Assembly (NCBI GenBank): GCA_035048485.1
Contig: CM068590.1
Coordinates: 6,640,329 to 6,704,328 of the forward strand
DNA from: Pteria penguin
Taxonomy: Eukaryota; Mollusca; Bivalvia; Pterioida; Pteriidae
Length of the DNA: 64,000 nucleotides
Direction of reading: 5' to 3'
A program made the position numbers and the translations under genes. Under the pieces are notes generated by a model, which worked only from the letters and a program-made list of their open reading frames with translations, had not been told where the DNA came from and made no database searches. Below, one piece after another: positions 12,332 to 23,380 of the stretch. How positions within the stretch are numbered: the first letter of the stretch is position 1; every line of letters starts with the position of its first letter.

Positions 12332-13300
12332 TAACATTCCTAGTGTGATAAATATCGAAAAGATTTTCTTTTTCAAATTTTGAGGTGATGGGACCTTGTT
12401 TCCTTTGTTATTCTTTAACATCAAACCGTGATGATTTATATAAACGGTGGCGGCACCTGCCTGGTGCATGCGAATCAGGAGTTTTCCTATGTAACACAGA
12501 AAATAGTGAGAGGCCATGCACACGCTGACGTTTGATCTGTGACGAAACCTCAGTTTGCATATATACTACATAAATTAAATATAATGTGCTTAACATATTG
12601 ATTTACTGAGGAAACTTTTCATTACAAAACCATGAATAAATATCTATACAATGCATCAGACAGATTCGGTCACTATATACGTGAAATAACCTTGAGGTGA
12701 CGTAAAAAATAGCTAATCAACGATCTACGAACAAAATTTTATGTAAGAAATTGCAAGATCCTCAAATGGCTTTTCATATCAACATTTGGTGGACAATTTC
12801 ATCATGTAATTTTTGAGATATAAAAAATTACATCCCTTAGTCTCCACATAATCTCAGAAAAGAACGAGGGGGATACGAGAATGAATACATAAATACATGT
12901 AATTAATGGTGACATCAACGTAGTTGATGATGCATGCAAGGAGGGTTCAGGAACAAACCTCTTCTCTGTGGAATCCGCATGTACCACGATTAATGAAAAA
13001 AAGTTGAGATGTGCTTTGTTAAGGGGGTTGCCCCCCTTTTTTTCCCATGGAAAATAATTCTGGATCCGCGCGTACTTATGTGTCCATTTTAGATCTTAAA
13101 TTTTTCTTCCATTTCCTCTCCGCTTCTTCGATCTTTCTCTTCTTTTATGTGATTGTGTATGCGTACGTATGTATGTGCACGCGTGTGTATGTAGGCGTGT
13201 GTGTATGTTCGGGTGTGAGAGTAGGTGTGTATGAATGTGTGTGTATACATCTGCATGTATTGTAAATAATTTTTCTATTTGAATGTACTCTACTGTCTCG
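11760..13300. other. Non-coding part of duplicated segment, copy B
   Basis: Matches copy A (about 1441-3400) with many substitutions. It includes an AAT trinucleotide repeat at about 12262-12330 and GT-rich sequence at about 13150-13250 that corresponds to 3200-3250. No gene seen. Confidence 0.6.
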
Positions 13301-13304
13301 TGCG

Positions 13305-13435
13305 CAGAACAGACAGGAAAATAAAAGACGATTAATCGCCTTAGAAAAATCTTGACAACGGGAATCGAACCCACGACGTCGGGTTTTTAAATCGAGTGCG
13401 ATTTCACTGGAACAACGAGCCGCCGCGCTGGGAGG
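13305..13435 (-). mobile_element. tRNA-like SINE head, copy in duplicated segment B
   Basis: The minus strand has a perfect B-box promoter, GGTTCGATTCC (about 13360-13370), in a tRNA-like context. Counterpart of 3345-3480. Confidence 0.6.
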
Positions 13436-13486
13436 GATATAACACGTTGTTCCTAAATCCTAGCATCGAACACTTACAGAGGGCAC

Positions 13487-14104
13487 TGTAGGGTAGTACT
13501 TTGCGTTGGGGTGGTGTGAGTTTGATTCCTCAAGGTGCGTTGTGTTATGCGACAAAATTATAAGTCAGTAAGAAAGTTAATACTTTTAATAAAATCTCTA
13601 CAGCAATGTACAAGATAGCAAGTTGGCTTCGTGCGACGTGGAAAAGGGGGAGACCCGGCAGTTACGATGATCACAATGTTATATTTCACAATATAGTATC
13701 TTCAAGTTCTTTCTAAATCAAATAGGTCTGAATTCTATCAAGTATTTCCGAGGTCTAACCTATTTAAACTCCCCAACTACTTTATATATAAAACACTATC
13801 CATTTCCACAAGGAAAATAGATTAACCGTCAATTGACCAGTCTAATTATGATTCTACAAGGAAAATAGATTAACCGTAAATTGACCAGTCTAATTATGAT
13901 TCTACAAGGAAAATAGATTAACCGTAAATTGACCAGTCTAATTATGATTCTACAAGGAAAATAGATTAACAAACGTGAACTTTAGTGTCTGTTATTGAAT
14001 CATTCACAGGAAAAATCGTCCAAGATATAATGTTCCTTGGAGGATCCATTGGTGATGTTTCTTAAAAACAATTCGTAAGTAGCGTGGTATGCCGCTACCT
14101 TACA
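13487..14104 (-). repeat. 3' LTR of the Gypsy element
   Basis: 618 bp, TGTA...TACA. It contains a TATA-like run (about 13783-13796) and 3.4 copies of a 48-bp repeat (13808-13971). It matches 21163-21779 almost base for base. Confidence 0.93.
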
Positions 14105-14115
14105 TTCCTCCCCAT
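14105..14115 (-). other. Polypurine tract
   Basis: On the minus strand ATGGGGAGGAA directly precedes the 3' LTR. This is the position and composition expected for the plus-strand primer of reverse transcription. Confidence 0.75.
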
Positions 14116-14520
14116 GTCACTAGAAAATATTCGAACACAATATTTTCTTAAAACAATCGATTATGTAACATGTTCTGTGTATTAGTCCAACGTTATGAAT
14201 CCTTAAAGCATCATCCTCGGCAATATCTCTCGGCATACGAATGTTCCTGGAAGTCCATACTGCAACAATGTACTAATAATGAATATGTACACGAAAATTA
14301 AGTTCAGCATATCTCCCGTTAAATTTCTATTTACAGTCTAGTCCAATGAAATCGAGGGTCGTCATCTCAACCCATATCTCAGTTCGTCGCACACCAATCT
14401 TCCGTTATATTACTATATACAATTTGATCCAATAGGGGCAAGGGTCGTCGTCTCAACCCATACCCTAATTCATTGTTGGCGGGCAAGGGACGTCGTCTCA
14501 TCCCATACCCTCAAAGTTCT

Positions 14521-15525
14521 TTAGGCCATCGGAAGAATCGGATACACCCTTTCTTCAGTGTCTATCTTCTCAGTAACGGCTTGGTCCATTGTTGGCGCAG
14601 TGGGCGTGGCAGTTGGTTCCTTAGCAACAAGATTTCTCATCTCTTGCATATCATTAACATCATTTGATTTTATGTCTGACTTTACCCTCCAAAATCGTCT
14701 GGCAATCTTACATGCAAAAATATTTTTCTTATATTTCTTATAGATAATTATCAAAACAATAAATCCTACAACTATAATTACAAAAATCCCCATATAATGC
14801 CATTTCGAAAGAGGCTCTTCTATCTTAACTTTTTTTAGATTCTGAATAGTATCAATGAATTTCTCAATTGGTACTGTTTCAATATGTTTTAATTCTTCAG
14901 GAATATTTTCAAGGGTAAAATTGGTAGTAGCCAACGCGAGAGGCTCCCAAATTTTAATCTTCGTTGCATTAAAATTTCGTACAATATAATCGAATGGGCG
15001 CTTGATTGCATATTTACTTTCCTTATGAAAACAAGAAGGCAAATAAATTTGATTACTCGAGGCAGAACAAGATTCATCCACTTTTATAACACCCAGAGGG
15101 GGCTTTATGACTATTGTTTTTGTGTCAGAAGTTCGTTTACATACTCGAGAGAACGAGACTTTGATTCTTGTAGCTATTACATAATAACCGTCGACTATAT
15201 ATATAGCTTGTGGTAAATTTTCACGCAAATCTACAACCGCACGGCAATATTTTGATATTGTTTTAGTATCTTGAATAAAAAGAGCCATGACACATAATTT
15301 ACTAAGATTCACAGGATAAATCGGCTTACGCAATTCACAGAATTTCAGTGCGCGAGAAGTGCATTCAGTAACGTCTGATCGATCTAACAGCATATATTTA
15401 GTACGTTCTGCGTTAACGGCCAGATAATCACTTTCTAAATTGTATGAGGCCACAATATTTGCATTCATTGAAGATTTAACGTGTTTTCTCGGCATAGGGA
15501 AAGGTATGCTATGAATCTTAAACAA
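14521..15525 (-). CDS. Env-like membrane protein, C-terminal part
   Basis: 334 codons downstream of pol in the Gypsy element, where env sits in retrovirus-like members. A single strong membrane segment (GIFVIIVVGFIVLIIIY, about residues 246-262) is followed by a basic stop-transfer stretch and a cytoplasmic tail of about 65 residues. The region before it has seven cysteines (55, 63, 77, 94, 129, 153, 165) and three N-glycosylation motifs (NLSK, NATK, NFTL), as in the ectodomain of a type I glycoprotein. The arrangement resembles the membrane subunit of the env proteins of insect errantiviruses, but the match is by layout and not by alignment. The start is arbitrary because the frame is broken upstream at about 15526-15546; the surface half with a signal peptide is not visible. 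Confidence 0.6.
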   Translation of the reverse strand: MFKIHSIPFPMPRKHVKSSMNANIVASYNLESDYLAVNAERTKYMLLDRSDVTECTSRALKFCELRKPIYPVNLSKLCVMALFIQDTKTISKYCRAVVDLRENLPQAIYIVDGYYVIATRIKVSFSRVCKRTSDTKTIVIKPPLGVIKVDESCSASSNQIYLPSCFHKESKYAIKRPFDYIVRNFNATKIKIWEPLALATTNFTLENIPEELKHIETVPIEKFIDTIQNLKKVKIEEPLSKWHYMGIFVIIVVGFIVLIIIYKKYKKNIFACKIARRFWRVKSDIKSNDVNDMQEMRNLVAKEPTATPTAPTMDQAVTEKIDTEERVYPILPMA

Positions 15526-15545
15526 TTCATACTTTTCACGAATAT

Positions 15546-15860
15546 TTAATAAGGCAAAGTTGTGATGACATATACCTTCGAGTCTTCAATTACGGTCGTG
15601 CACGTAAGGAATTGATAATAAGTCCAAAGCTCCTTAACTGGGTCATGAGTCAGGTTTAACGACGAAGGAAGCTGACTCTGAATTTTTATTAATAGATTTC
15701 TTAAGTCGTCTGGGCTAATAAATGAAGGACTTAAATGATCCAAGCCTAGCATACTAAACTGCAACAGCAATGTTTTCATATAAAAAATCGCGTCATTTAA
15801 AGGACTTCTTAACTCGCTTATGTCTAGATCTATTTTGGAAATTTGATTCGTTAGCGATCC
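15546..15860 (-). pseudogene. Env-like protein, upstream piece in another frame
   Basis: Open frame of about 105 codons (a methionine at 15779, the frame open back to a stop near 15858) just upstream of the env-like frame. It contains a leucine-rich helix and ends in LTCTTVIEDSKVYVITTLP, after which it stops and similarity would continue in another frame at about 15545. It is read here as one gene split by a small indel. The 200 bases further upstream (15860-16088) contain no usable frame, so the N-terminal surface domain appears lost. Confidence 0.5.
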
Positions 15861-16088
15861 TCAACCATATCAATCTAACTCATCAAATCACTACAGATCC
15901 TCAAGATGTGATCTGAATACACCGGTTCAAGAAGTTTTCGTTTCAGCTTCTTTATTTGTTAATCGCAAATACCACATATGATGGGAACCGATTTAATGCA
16001 ATTTTCTATTAATTAAGCCATTTAATGTAATCAAGGAGTTAACCATCTCCTCCATGTGTATGTTACACATGCCACATTACTATGGACA

Positions 16089-18417
16089 TTACATGGCGTT
16101 AATCAACCTATCAAAAGATTCAAAAGCCTTCAATAGTACTTTATTGCGACTTTTACCGCGTTTCTCACATTTCCTGGGTGTTTCACTGTTGACAACTTCA
16201 TCTATAACCATTTCATCGTCAGAAAAGTCGGGGCCTGGTTGTTCAAGGTCCGAATCTTGTACTGATTCCGGTTCAGTACTCTCTTGGTTTAGTTGTCTCT
16301 TTTTTCTCCGCCTGAGTCTATTAGACAATTCCATCAAGGGTATGTCATCTTCACTTGATGATGAATCCCTTCGGGTTCTATACCTGTTTGCCATTTTGCT
16401 AAGTGGTATATTTTCATCAGACTCGTCAGAATGTGACTCAGATTTATCACCTGCATCACTTTCTTCAGGAGGTACTACATAATTAGTTCTCCTAAGCCGA
16501 TTACCCATGTTATCTTTTGGTATTTCCCATTGATCTATTTTAGCCAAACGTAATTGTTCAGCATGTGCTTTCGTTGTAGTGCCATCAAGTTGACTTTTAA
16601 TTATAAAACTAACCGGAGAAGTTTGTTCTATAATTCTATAATACGGTTTCCATCTGACATCAAATTTATTTTTTCTACTATGGTTTTTATAATAGACAGG
16701 GTCTCCTATTTGAAACTTGACTGATTTACTGTTTCTATCGGCATATTTAGCTTGAGCCTTTTTAGCTTTCTTTAAATTGCGATGCACTTCTAAAAATGAT
16801 TTGTGCTGTATTTGTAACGCAATTTGATGTTGATCGTCACCGAAATATTTGCGTCGAGGTTTCAAAATATTGTCTAAGGGAAGAACCACGTCTCTATTAT
16901 AAAGTAGGAAAAAGGGAGAAAACTTGGTCGAATCACTGATGTTAAACCTTATAGCGGCTAAGGTTTGATTCAAGTATACGTCCCATACTGAATGTTCATC
17001 CTTCAGATATTTTGACATAACATCGTGCAAGGTTCGGTGAAATCGTTCGACTTTAGCATTCCCTTGGGGATGGTAATACGATGTTGTCACGTGACGAATA
17101 TTCAAAGCTTCCAAAGTCTCTCTGACAGCTTTGTTTACATTTTCTGTACCATTGTCAGTAACCAACTGCAATAGTGAACCGTATCTGGGAAATATTTCAT
17201 TAATGAGCAGATGCGTGATGTTATCTGCAGACTTGTCTTTTACGGCAAACGCTTCTGGGTACCCGGAATACAAATCAACAAATGCGATTATGTATTTGTT
17301 TCCAGATAAGGAAGTGGGATAAGGTCCTGAGAGATCCAACCCAACTTTAGCCCAGGGGTATGGTGGAATGTCCGTTTCCATAAGAGGAGGTTTTATCTTT
17401 GTCAAATTTCTAGTCTGACACGTTACGCAAGACTGAATATATTCTAACAAACCTTGATAGAGTTTTGGCCAGTAATATTTACTTTTTATGTTATAAAAGG
17501 TGCGATCTACACCGAAATGACCTAACTCATCATGGTACTGTTTTATAACATTCATTCTCAAATGACTTGGTACATACAGTCTTAAGGTGGGGTTGTCATT
17601 GATATCAGAGATATAATACAATATATCTTTCACCATCATATGACGAGCTTGATTGACATTCGAAGCTTCACCATTTTTCAACTGATTTTTAAGTTTTAAT
17701 ATGTCCGAATCCTTCTCCTGTTCTTCAAGCATATTAAAACCTTCCAGATCATTCACATTCGGTAGTTTTAGTTCTTCATTCTGTACCTTGCAACTAGCAT
17801 GGTCTCTAGGTTCGAATCTATTAGAGTTCAAAGCATTGACCTCTAGTGTGTTTCGGTGGATATCTGGTATATCACCAGCGTTTTCGTCCGACATATTGAC
17901 AGATTCTTGAGGGCACCGTGATAACAAATCAGCACACGTGTTCTCACGACCAGCTATGTATTCAATTTTGCAATTATAAGCCATTATATTCATTGCCCAG
18001 AGTTGAATCTTTTTATTTTCCATAGGGGCATCAAGAATATATTTAAGGGGCTTGTGGTCTGTTTTTATGACAAAACTACTATTGTGAAGGTAATGATCTA
18101 ACTTCTGTAGCGCATAATGGATAGCATACGCCTCTTTTTCTATGGTAGACCAACGTGTTTGCGTATCACTAAGTTTGTGACTTAGGTAATAAATTGGTTT
18201 TTCATTTATTACGTTCGGAATTGCATCGTCAATGTCATCACATGGTTGCGTCAAGCATGCACCTATGCAAGTGTCGCTTGCGTCCGTATATAACGTATAG
18301 GGCTTGTTTAAGTCCGGATATGATAAAAGGGGAACCACTGTAAGACTTTGCTTGAAATAGTCAAAAGCATTTTGACATTTTTCACACCACTGAAATCTTG
18401 CATATTTTTTTTGTTAA
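16089..18417 (-). CDS. pol: Gypsy pol, second part: RNase H and integrase
   Basis: Open from about 18417; the first methionine is at 18338, giving 749 residues. RNase H comes first (YTLYTDASDTCIGACL, then TDHKPLKY). The integrase follows: a zinc-binding HDELGH...CVTC segment, then the catalytic core with its three acidic residues in LDLSGPYP, TDNGTE and KVERFH. A C-terminal GPY/F-like module (WKPYYRII) precedes a tail rich in acidic and arginine-serine stretches. RNase H removes the RNA template and integrase inserts the cDNA. It lies in a different frame from the RT portion; the break is at an A8 run at 18407-18414. No chromodomain is apparent. Confidence 0.88.
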
Positions 18418-20180
18418 AGCGATCAGTGGTTCAGCTATCTTTGAGAAATTAGGAATGAATCGCCTGTAATAGCTGCACATACCTATGAAACTACGAATTT
18501 CTTTTACCGTTTTGGGAGAGGGCAAAGTTCGAATCGCCTCTACCTTTTGTGGGTCGGGCTTGACTCCATCTTTGTTAATTACAAATCCCAAATAAGTGGT
18601 TTCTTCTTTAAAGAAAGTACATTTCTTTAATTTCAACTTTAGGTCATGTTTTCTTAGCCTGTCAAAGACCTGTTGAATATGAGCTAGATGTTCTTCATGA
18701 GATTCTGACCAAATAATGACGTCATCAATATAAGCAGTGCTGAATTCCTCACAACCTTCAAGAACTATGCTCATTAATTGTTGAAATACGCCAGGGGCAT
18801 TACATAATCCAAAAGGCATTTTGTTGAATTCAAACAACCCTTTATGACAAGCAAAAGCAGTTTTGTGTTTGTCTTTTGGGTCCATGGCTACTTGCCAATA
18901 ACCAGATTTCAAATCTAAAGTGGTGAAATATTTAGCTTTTCCTAATTGTGCGATTATGTCGTCTATCAACGGAAGGGGATAAGATGCAGTTTTAGTGATT
19001 TGATTCAATTTCCGAAAATCTATGCACATTCTAGTGGTTTTATCCTTTTTTGCAACTAAAACAATGGGAAAACTCCAAGGTGACTGAGAGCGTGAAATAA
19101 TTTTTGCATCTAACATTTCATCAATCGCATTGTCTACTGTTTTCCTATGATGTAAGGGAATTCTATAGGGTCTAAGTTTTATTGGTTCATGGTCACCTGT
19201 GTCAATTGTCATTTTCACAGTTTCCGTTTGTCCTAACTCTGTATCTTTAGCTGCGAATAAATCTTGATTGTTCACAACTAATTGCCTAACACTTTCCAAG
19301 TGTTTGGGTTCGGTATCTAAATCTTTTAAATCTAGAGACGTTTTATTTGACAAAACTTCATTGATCGTTTTTGTTTTATCTGCAGCGGATGTCTCTTTTT
19401 CATCTATCGTGAGATTAGTTACTTTTCCTATGATACAACCACGTTTTAAATAAATAGTTTTGTTTGTATGATTACTTACAGCAATGGGCACTATTTTATT
19501 TGATTTTACTATTGCATTATTAATTTCAAGGCCAGGTTCGGAATCCACATATCCTTTTTCTACTGCACTTATTTCAACAAATTCAGTGTGATTCAACGGA
19601 GTTTTTATCCGTGCCGGAACAATGTTCATAGTGTTTGGTTTCACTTTTACACCTCTCTGTAATCTTACTAGGGTGTTTATGTGACAATCTTCTTCAAGCG
19701 GTACATAGGACCTTCCTATTTTCAAATATCCTAAGTCATAATAAAGTCTTACTCCGTGAGTTGTTAGAAAATCTCTGCCTAAAATAATGTTTCTATTCAT
19801 ATCTGCTATAACATAAAATGGTTGATTTACTGTAGTCCCTCCTAATTTAATTTCTAATTCCACATAACCGTCTATTTCTAATTTTCCGCCATTTACAGAC
19901 TGGAGACTAATAAACTTCTTTACCAAATTTGGGGGTCTATTTAAAGATTGATAAATTCGCCTGTGTAACAAACTAACTTCAGCGCCACTTTCAACTAATG
20001 CTCTAAATTTCTTTTTACCAATTTTCAAAAGGGACGAATTTGGACTACCAGCTAAATTTATTTTGTAAGACGGATAATTTTCTGTTTTATTCTTAATTTT
20101 ATTTTTGAATTTTCTTTTATTTCTGACTGTTCGTTTAAAACTCCCGGCGACGGTCCTGTTTCGGCGGGAGCCTACTAGTT
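18382..20180 (-). CDS. pol: Gypsy pol, first part: protease and reverse transcriptase
   Basis: The conserved stretch starts with an aspartic-protease-like motif, ALVESGAEVSLLH, in which the catalytic aspartate expected in D-S/T-G-A is glutamate. Reverse transcriptase follows, with RMCIDFRKLNQIT, FTTLDLKSGYWQ, PFGLCNAPGVFQ and the catalytic box YIDD (residues 433-436 counting from codon 20028). The frame has no ATG near its start and is open back to about 20180, overlapping the end of gag by a few codons in the -1 frame, so it is probably made as a gag-pol fusion by ribosomal frameshifting. It ends early at 18382, just after an A8 run, in the linker before RNase H. Confidence 0.88.
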
Positions 20181-21071
20181 TTCCTGATTCATAGACTTAT
20201 GTAGAGACCAACAATTCCTACGAATGTGACCTTTCTTTCCACAATGAAAACATTTCATGTCTGCATGTTTACCACGCCGAGCCTGGAAATTTTGTCCTTC
20301 ATTTGTCTTTTGTACATCATTAATTTGTTTTAAGCGACAACGATTTGTAGTGTGGTTAGTTCGATTACAAATAGCACATCGCTTACGGGGCCTATAATGG
20401 TCAACTTCCATCGGCGTCTCACCATTCTCATGCAGAAAATTGTGTGAACTATAGGTGAAGCTACCTGTCCTAAGACTAACACGTTTCCGAAATGATAATT
20501 CAGTTATAGCAATAGAGATTGCTCTCTGAAAATTCTCGGGATTTTCCCGCATTACTTTGATCTTCAAGTAATCGTAAGCCAACCCATCTATAAAGAAATT
20601 CACTAACTGTTTCTGAACTTCTGCTGTATTTAAATTATCAAAAGCTTGGTCTGCTAATTTTGACAATCTATGCGCGTACAGCGATACTTCTTCATCTCGT
20701 TTTTGCTTTACTCTTTGTAGTAAGGACAGCGCGTGCTGTCGATCCGTTACGAGCGCGAACCTTATTGATAACTCTGCCTTAACTTGATTCCAGTTAAATC
20801 CGGGGTGATCATCGTATAATCGTTCAATAAAGTCGCTAACGGCATCGTTACTCGTTCTGTAAGCAATTTCTTTTGTCTCATCTTCCGTTAAACCATTTAA
20901 TTTAGCACATTTCTCAATGCTCTTAATCCATCTATCAAATTGATCTGGTTTTGTTCCGTCAAAAGATGGGACATCTAATTTTACCCCTTGTTTTGTTAAA
21001 ATCCCACTTAATCTATCAACTTGCCTACCTAACCCTTGAAAAAGTAAAGGTACATCAATATTTTCAGCCAT
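20175..21071 (-). CDS. gag: Gypsy gag
   Basis: 298 residues beginning MAENIDVPLL. The middle resembles the retrotransposon gag capsid region (about 30-190: FDGTKPDQFDRWI, then the QLVNFFIDGL block). Two CCHC-type zinc knuckles follow, CAICNRTNHTTNRC (about 232-245) and CFHCGKKGHIRRNC (274-287), which bind nucleic acid during particle assembly. The stop codon at 20175-20177 is preceded by GGAAAAC, where a -1 slip would enter the pol frame. The 5' leader between gag and the LTR is about 90 bases. Confidence 0.88.
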   Translation of the reverse strand: MAENIDVPLLFQGLGRQVDRLSGILTKQGVKLDVPSFDGTKPDQFDRWIKSIEKCAKLNGLTEDETKEIAYRTSNDAVSDFIERLYDDHPGFNWNQVKAELSIRFALVTDRQHALSLLQRVKQKRDEEVSLYAHRLSKLADQAFDNLNTAEVQKQLVNFFIDGLAYDYLKIKVMRENPENFQRAISIAITELSFRKRVSLRTGSFTYSSHNFLHENGETPMEVDHYRPRKRCAICNRTNHTTNRCRLKQINDVQKTNEGQNFQARRGKHADMKCFHCGKKGHIRRNCWSLHKSMNQEN

Positions 21072-21162
21072 GACGATTTCAGAAAAGTAAAAATCAGACT
21101 TACCGACAGAGAGTGATGGTTAAAATCCAAATCCAGTCTACGGCAACCAAATCACATGCACG

Positions 21163-21779
21163 TGTAGGGTAGTACTTTGCGTTGGGGTGGTGTGAGTTTG
21201 ATTCCTCAAGGTGCGTTGTGTTATGCGACAAAATTATAAGTCAGTAAGAAAGTTAATACTTTTAATAAAATCTCTACAGCAATGTACAAGATAGCAAGTT
21301 GGCTTCGTGCGACGTGGAAAAGGGGGAGACCGGCAGTTACGATGATCACAATGTTATATTTCACAATATAGTATCTTCAAGTTCTTTCTAAATCAAATAG
21401 GTCTGAATTCTATCAAGTATTTCCGAGGTCTAACCTATTTAAACTCCCCAACTACTTTATATATAAAACACTATCCATTTCCACAAGGAAAATAGATTAA
21501 CCGTCAATTGACCAGTCTAATTATGATTCTACAAGGAAAATAGATTAACCGTAAATTGACCAGTCTAATTATGATTCTACAAGGAAAATAGATTAACCGT
21601 AAATTGACCAGTCTAATTATGATTCTACAAGTCTTTAAGATAAACAAACGTGAACTTTAGTGTCTGTTATTGAATCATTCACAGGAAAAATCGTCCAAGA
21701 TATAGTGTTCCTTGGAGGATCCATTGGTGATGTTTCTTAAAAACAATTCGTAAGTAGCGTGGTATGCCGCTACCTTACA
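21163..21779 (-). repeat. 5' LTR of the Gypsy element
   Basis: 617 bp, TGTA...TACA, with three copies of the 48-bp repeat (21483-21631). On the minus strand it should carry the element's promoter; a TATA-like run is at about 21458-21470. No clear primer-binding site was identified next to it. Confidence 0.93.
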
Positions 21780-22415
21780 GCACTGAGTGCATAGAAGTGA
21801 TTGATTGACCAAGTGCAGAATGCACTGTGTAGTGTGCCATGTCAGGCACATACCTGTGTGATATTACCTACAGTATTCTGCTACTTCCCTGTCGTCATTT
21901 ATCGGACGTTAACCTTGTGATAGATAACATGAATACTACGTAATCAGCACACGTCAGTAGGAAGCAGACATAATCACATTAATATGTCTGTGTTTACAAG
22001 ATTACTAAGGAGCGTAATTGTAAGGCTATAGAGGCTGGTAGTGGGGAAAGGGGGGGGGGGGGCGCACGAAACTACCCTTCTCCATTTTTAAACACTTCCA
22101 AAAGTAAGGTAAAGGGAAATAAGAGGATTTTTGATTTGTTGGAGTTCATTTACATGTAAGTACAGAGTTTTGAAATAAAAATGCGCAAAATCTATTCTTC
22201 TTTTATTTATTTACTTTTTAACTGGCACCATAGACTATGGTCTTTTTCGTCTTTTTCATTTTCAAAATATTTTTTCTCCTGCAAGTTGACAATATAAGCG
22301 GGAATATATGGGAAGCGGGAGGGGAGGGTCGCTCATTATTTTGGCCGACCATGTACTATAGACCTTGGACGCAAGGCTTGACCCTCCACACTTTGGAATG
22401 CTCCCTACGACTAGG

Positions 22416-22474
<59 letters not shown>

Positions 22475-23380
22475 TATCATCATCATTATCATCATCATCA
22501 TCTTCAAGGTTATATATGACGTAACGTTTACTTTTAGGAAAAAATAATTTGGAAATTTCTTATTTCCACTGTTGATACATGACGGTACGATAAAATAGAC
22601 GTGAATAGCAGCTGTATATCACTCGAAATAAAAGCTTGAGACGTGTCCTCACTTTCTATAGATTACATTCTATAGTAGTACCAGAGGGGTAAATGGGCTG
22701 ATTCGACCACTAATCTATTTAAAACGACCAGGTTTCCTTGTATGAGTGTGCGGGTTTTGGGGGGGGGTTGTTTTTTTTTTGGAGGGGGAGGGGGTGTTGG
22801 TTTTGTTTTTGTTTTGGGGTTTTTTGTTTTTGTTTTTGTTTTTTGTTTTTGTTTTTTTTCGTTTTTGTTTTGCCTTTGATCCATAAATACTACAAATAGT
22901 AAAAAAAAAATAGATATTCTTCCAAAAGCAGTATTTCTCTGGGCATTTCTCAATATGAACTATAGTGTTAATCGTAACCTCCCATTCTTCCCCATGCCCA
23001 ATCGCCCGGTTTTTGTTTTTGTTTGTTTGTTTCTTTGTTGTTGTTTTTTTTAATCTTGTAATCAACGTATTTATCTACATTACACTTTGACTTAGGTAAA
23101 CCGCTCTCAGAATGAACTTCACAGATCAATGACGTGGTCATTAAGTGCCCATGTACCGTTAATGTACCATATCATGACCTGGCTATAAACTGTGATGAAC
23201 CGTTAATGTACCATATTCTGAACGGGCCACGCCTTATTTACTGGCCTCGATGACAGTGACTGTAAAGTAGTCGATTAAATGTATATTGTAGACAATGAAG
23301 TCCCAGCAAGAACTCTCTAGGAATTTACAAAATATGTACCATGATTTATGAAAAAGGTTTTGAACTGTCAAAATATTCCA
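21780..23380. repeat. Low-complexity DNA, no gene
   Basis: Contains a G-run (about 22049-22062), a TCA trinucleotide repeat (about 22418-22502) and a T/G-rich tract built on GTTTTT (about 22745-22870 and 23010-23050). Open frames here are repeat artefacts. Confidence 0.75.

Larger units (their letters stand above)
13487..21779 (-). mobile_element. Complete Ty3/Gypsy LTR retrotransposon
   Basis: An 8.3-kb element read on the minus strand. It has two near-identical LTRs (13487-14104 and 21163-21779) bounded by TGTA...TACA, and the flanks share GCAC (13483-13486 and 21780-21783), the expected target-site duplication. Order from the 5' end: gag (20175-21071), protease and reverse transcriptase (18382 to about 20180), RNase H and integrase (16089 to about 18417), then env-like remnants (15546-15860 and 14521-15525) and a polypurine tract. 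The protease-RT-RNase H-integrase order is the Ty3/Gypsy order. The LTRs differ at only a few places, so the insertion is recent, yet pol and the env-like region each carry a frame break, so this copy is probably not autonomous. Confidence 0.93.

Noticed and set aside
13360..13435. Functional tRNA gene
   Set aside because: The B-box is perfect but no cloverleaf with paired acceptor arms could be formed, and a related copy sits at 3345-3480; a SINE is the better reading.
21140..21162. Primer-binding site of the LTR element
   Set aside because: No convincing match starting with TGG directly beside the 5' LTR; the nearest TGG lies about 14 bases inside.
22237..22547. Poly-serine, poly-isoleucine and poly-methionine frames
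   Set aside because: Translations of a TCA trinucleotide repeat.
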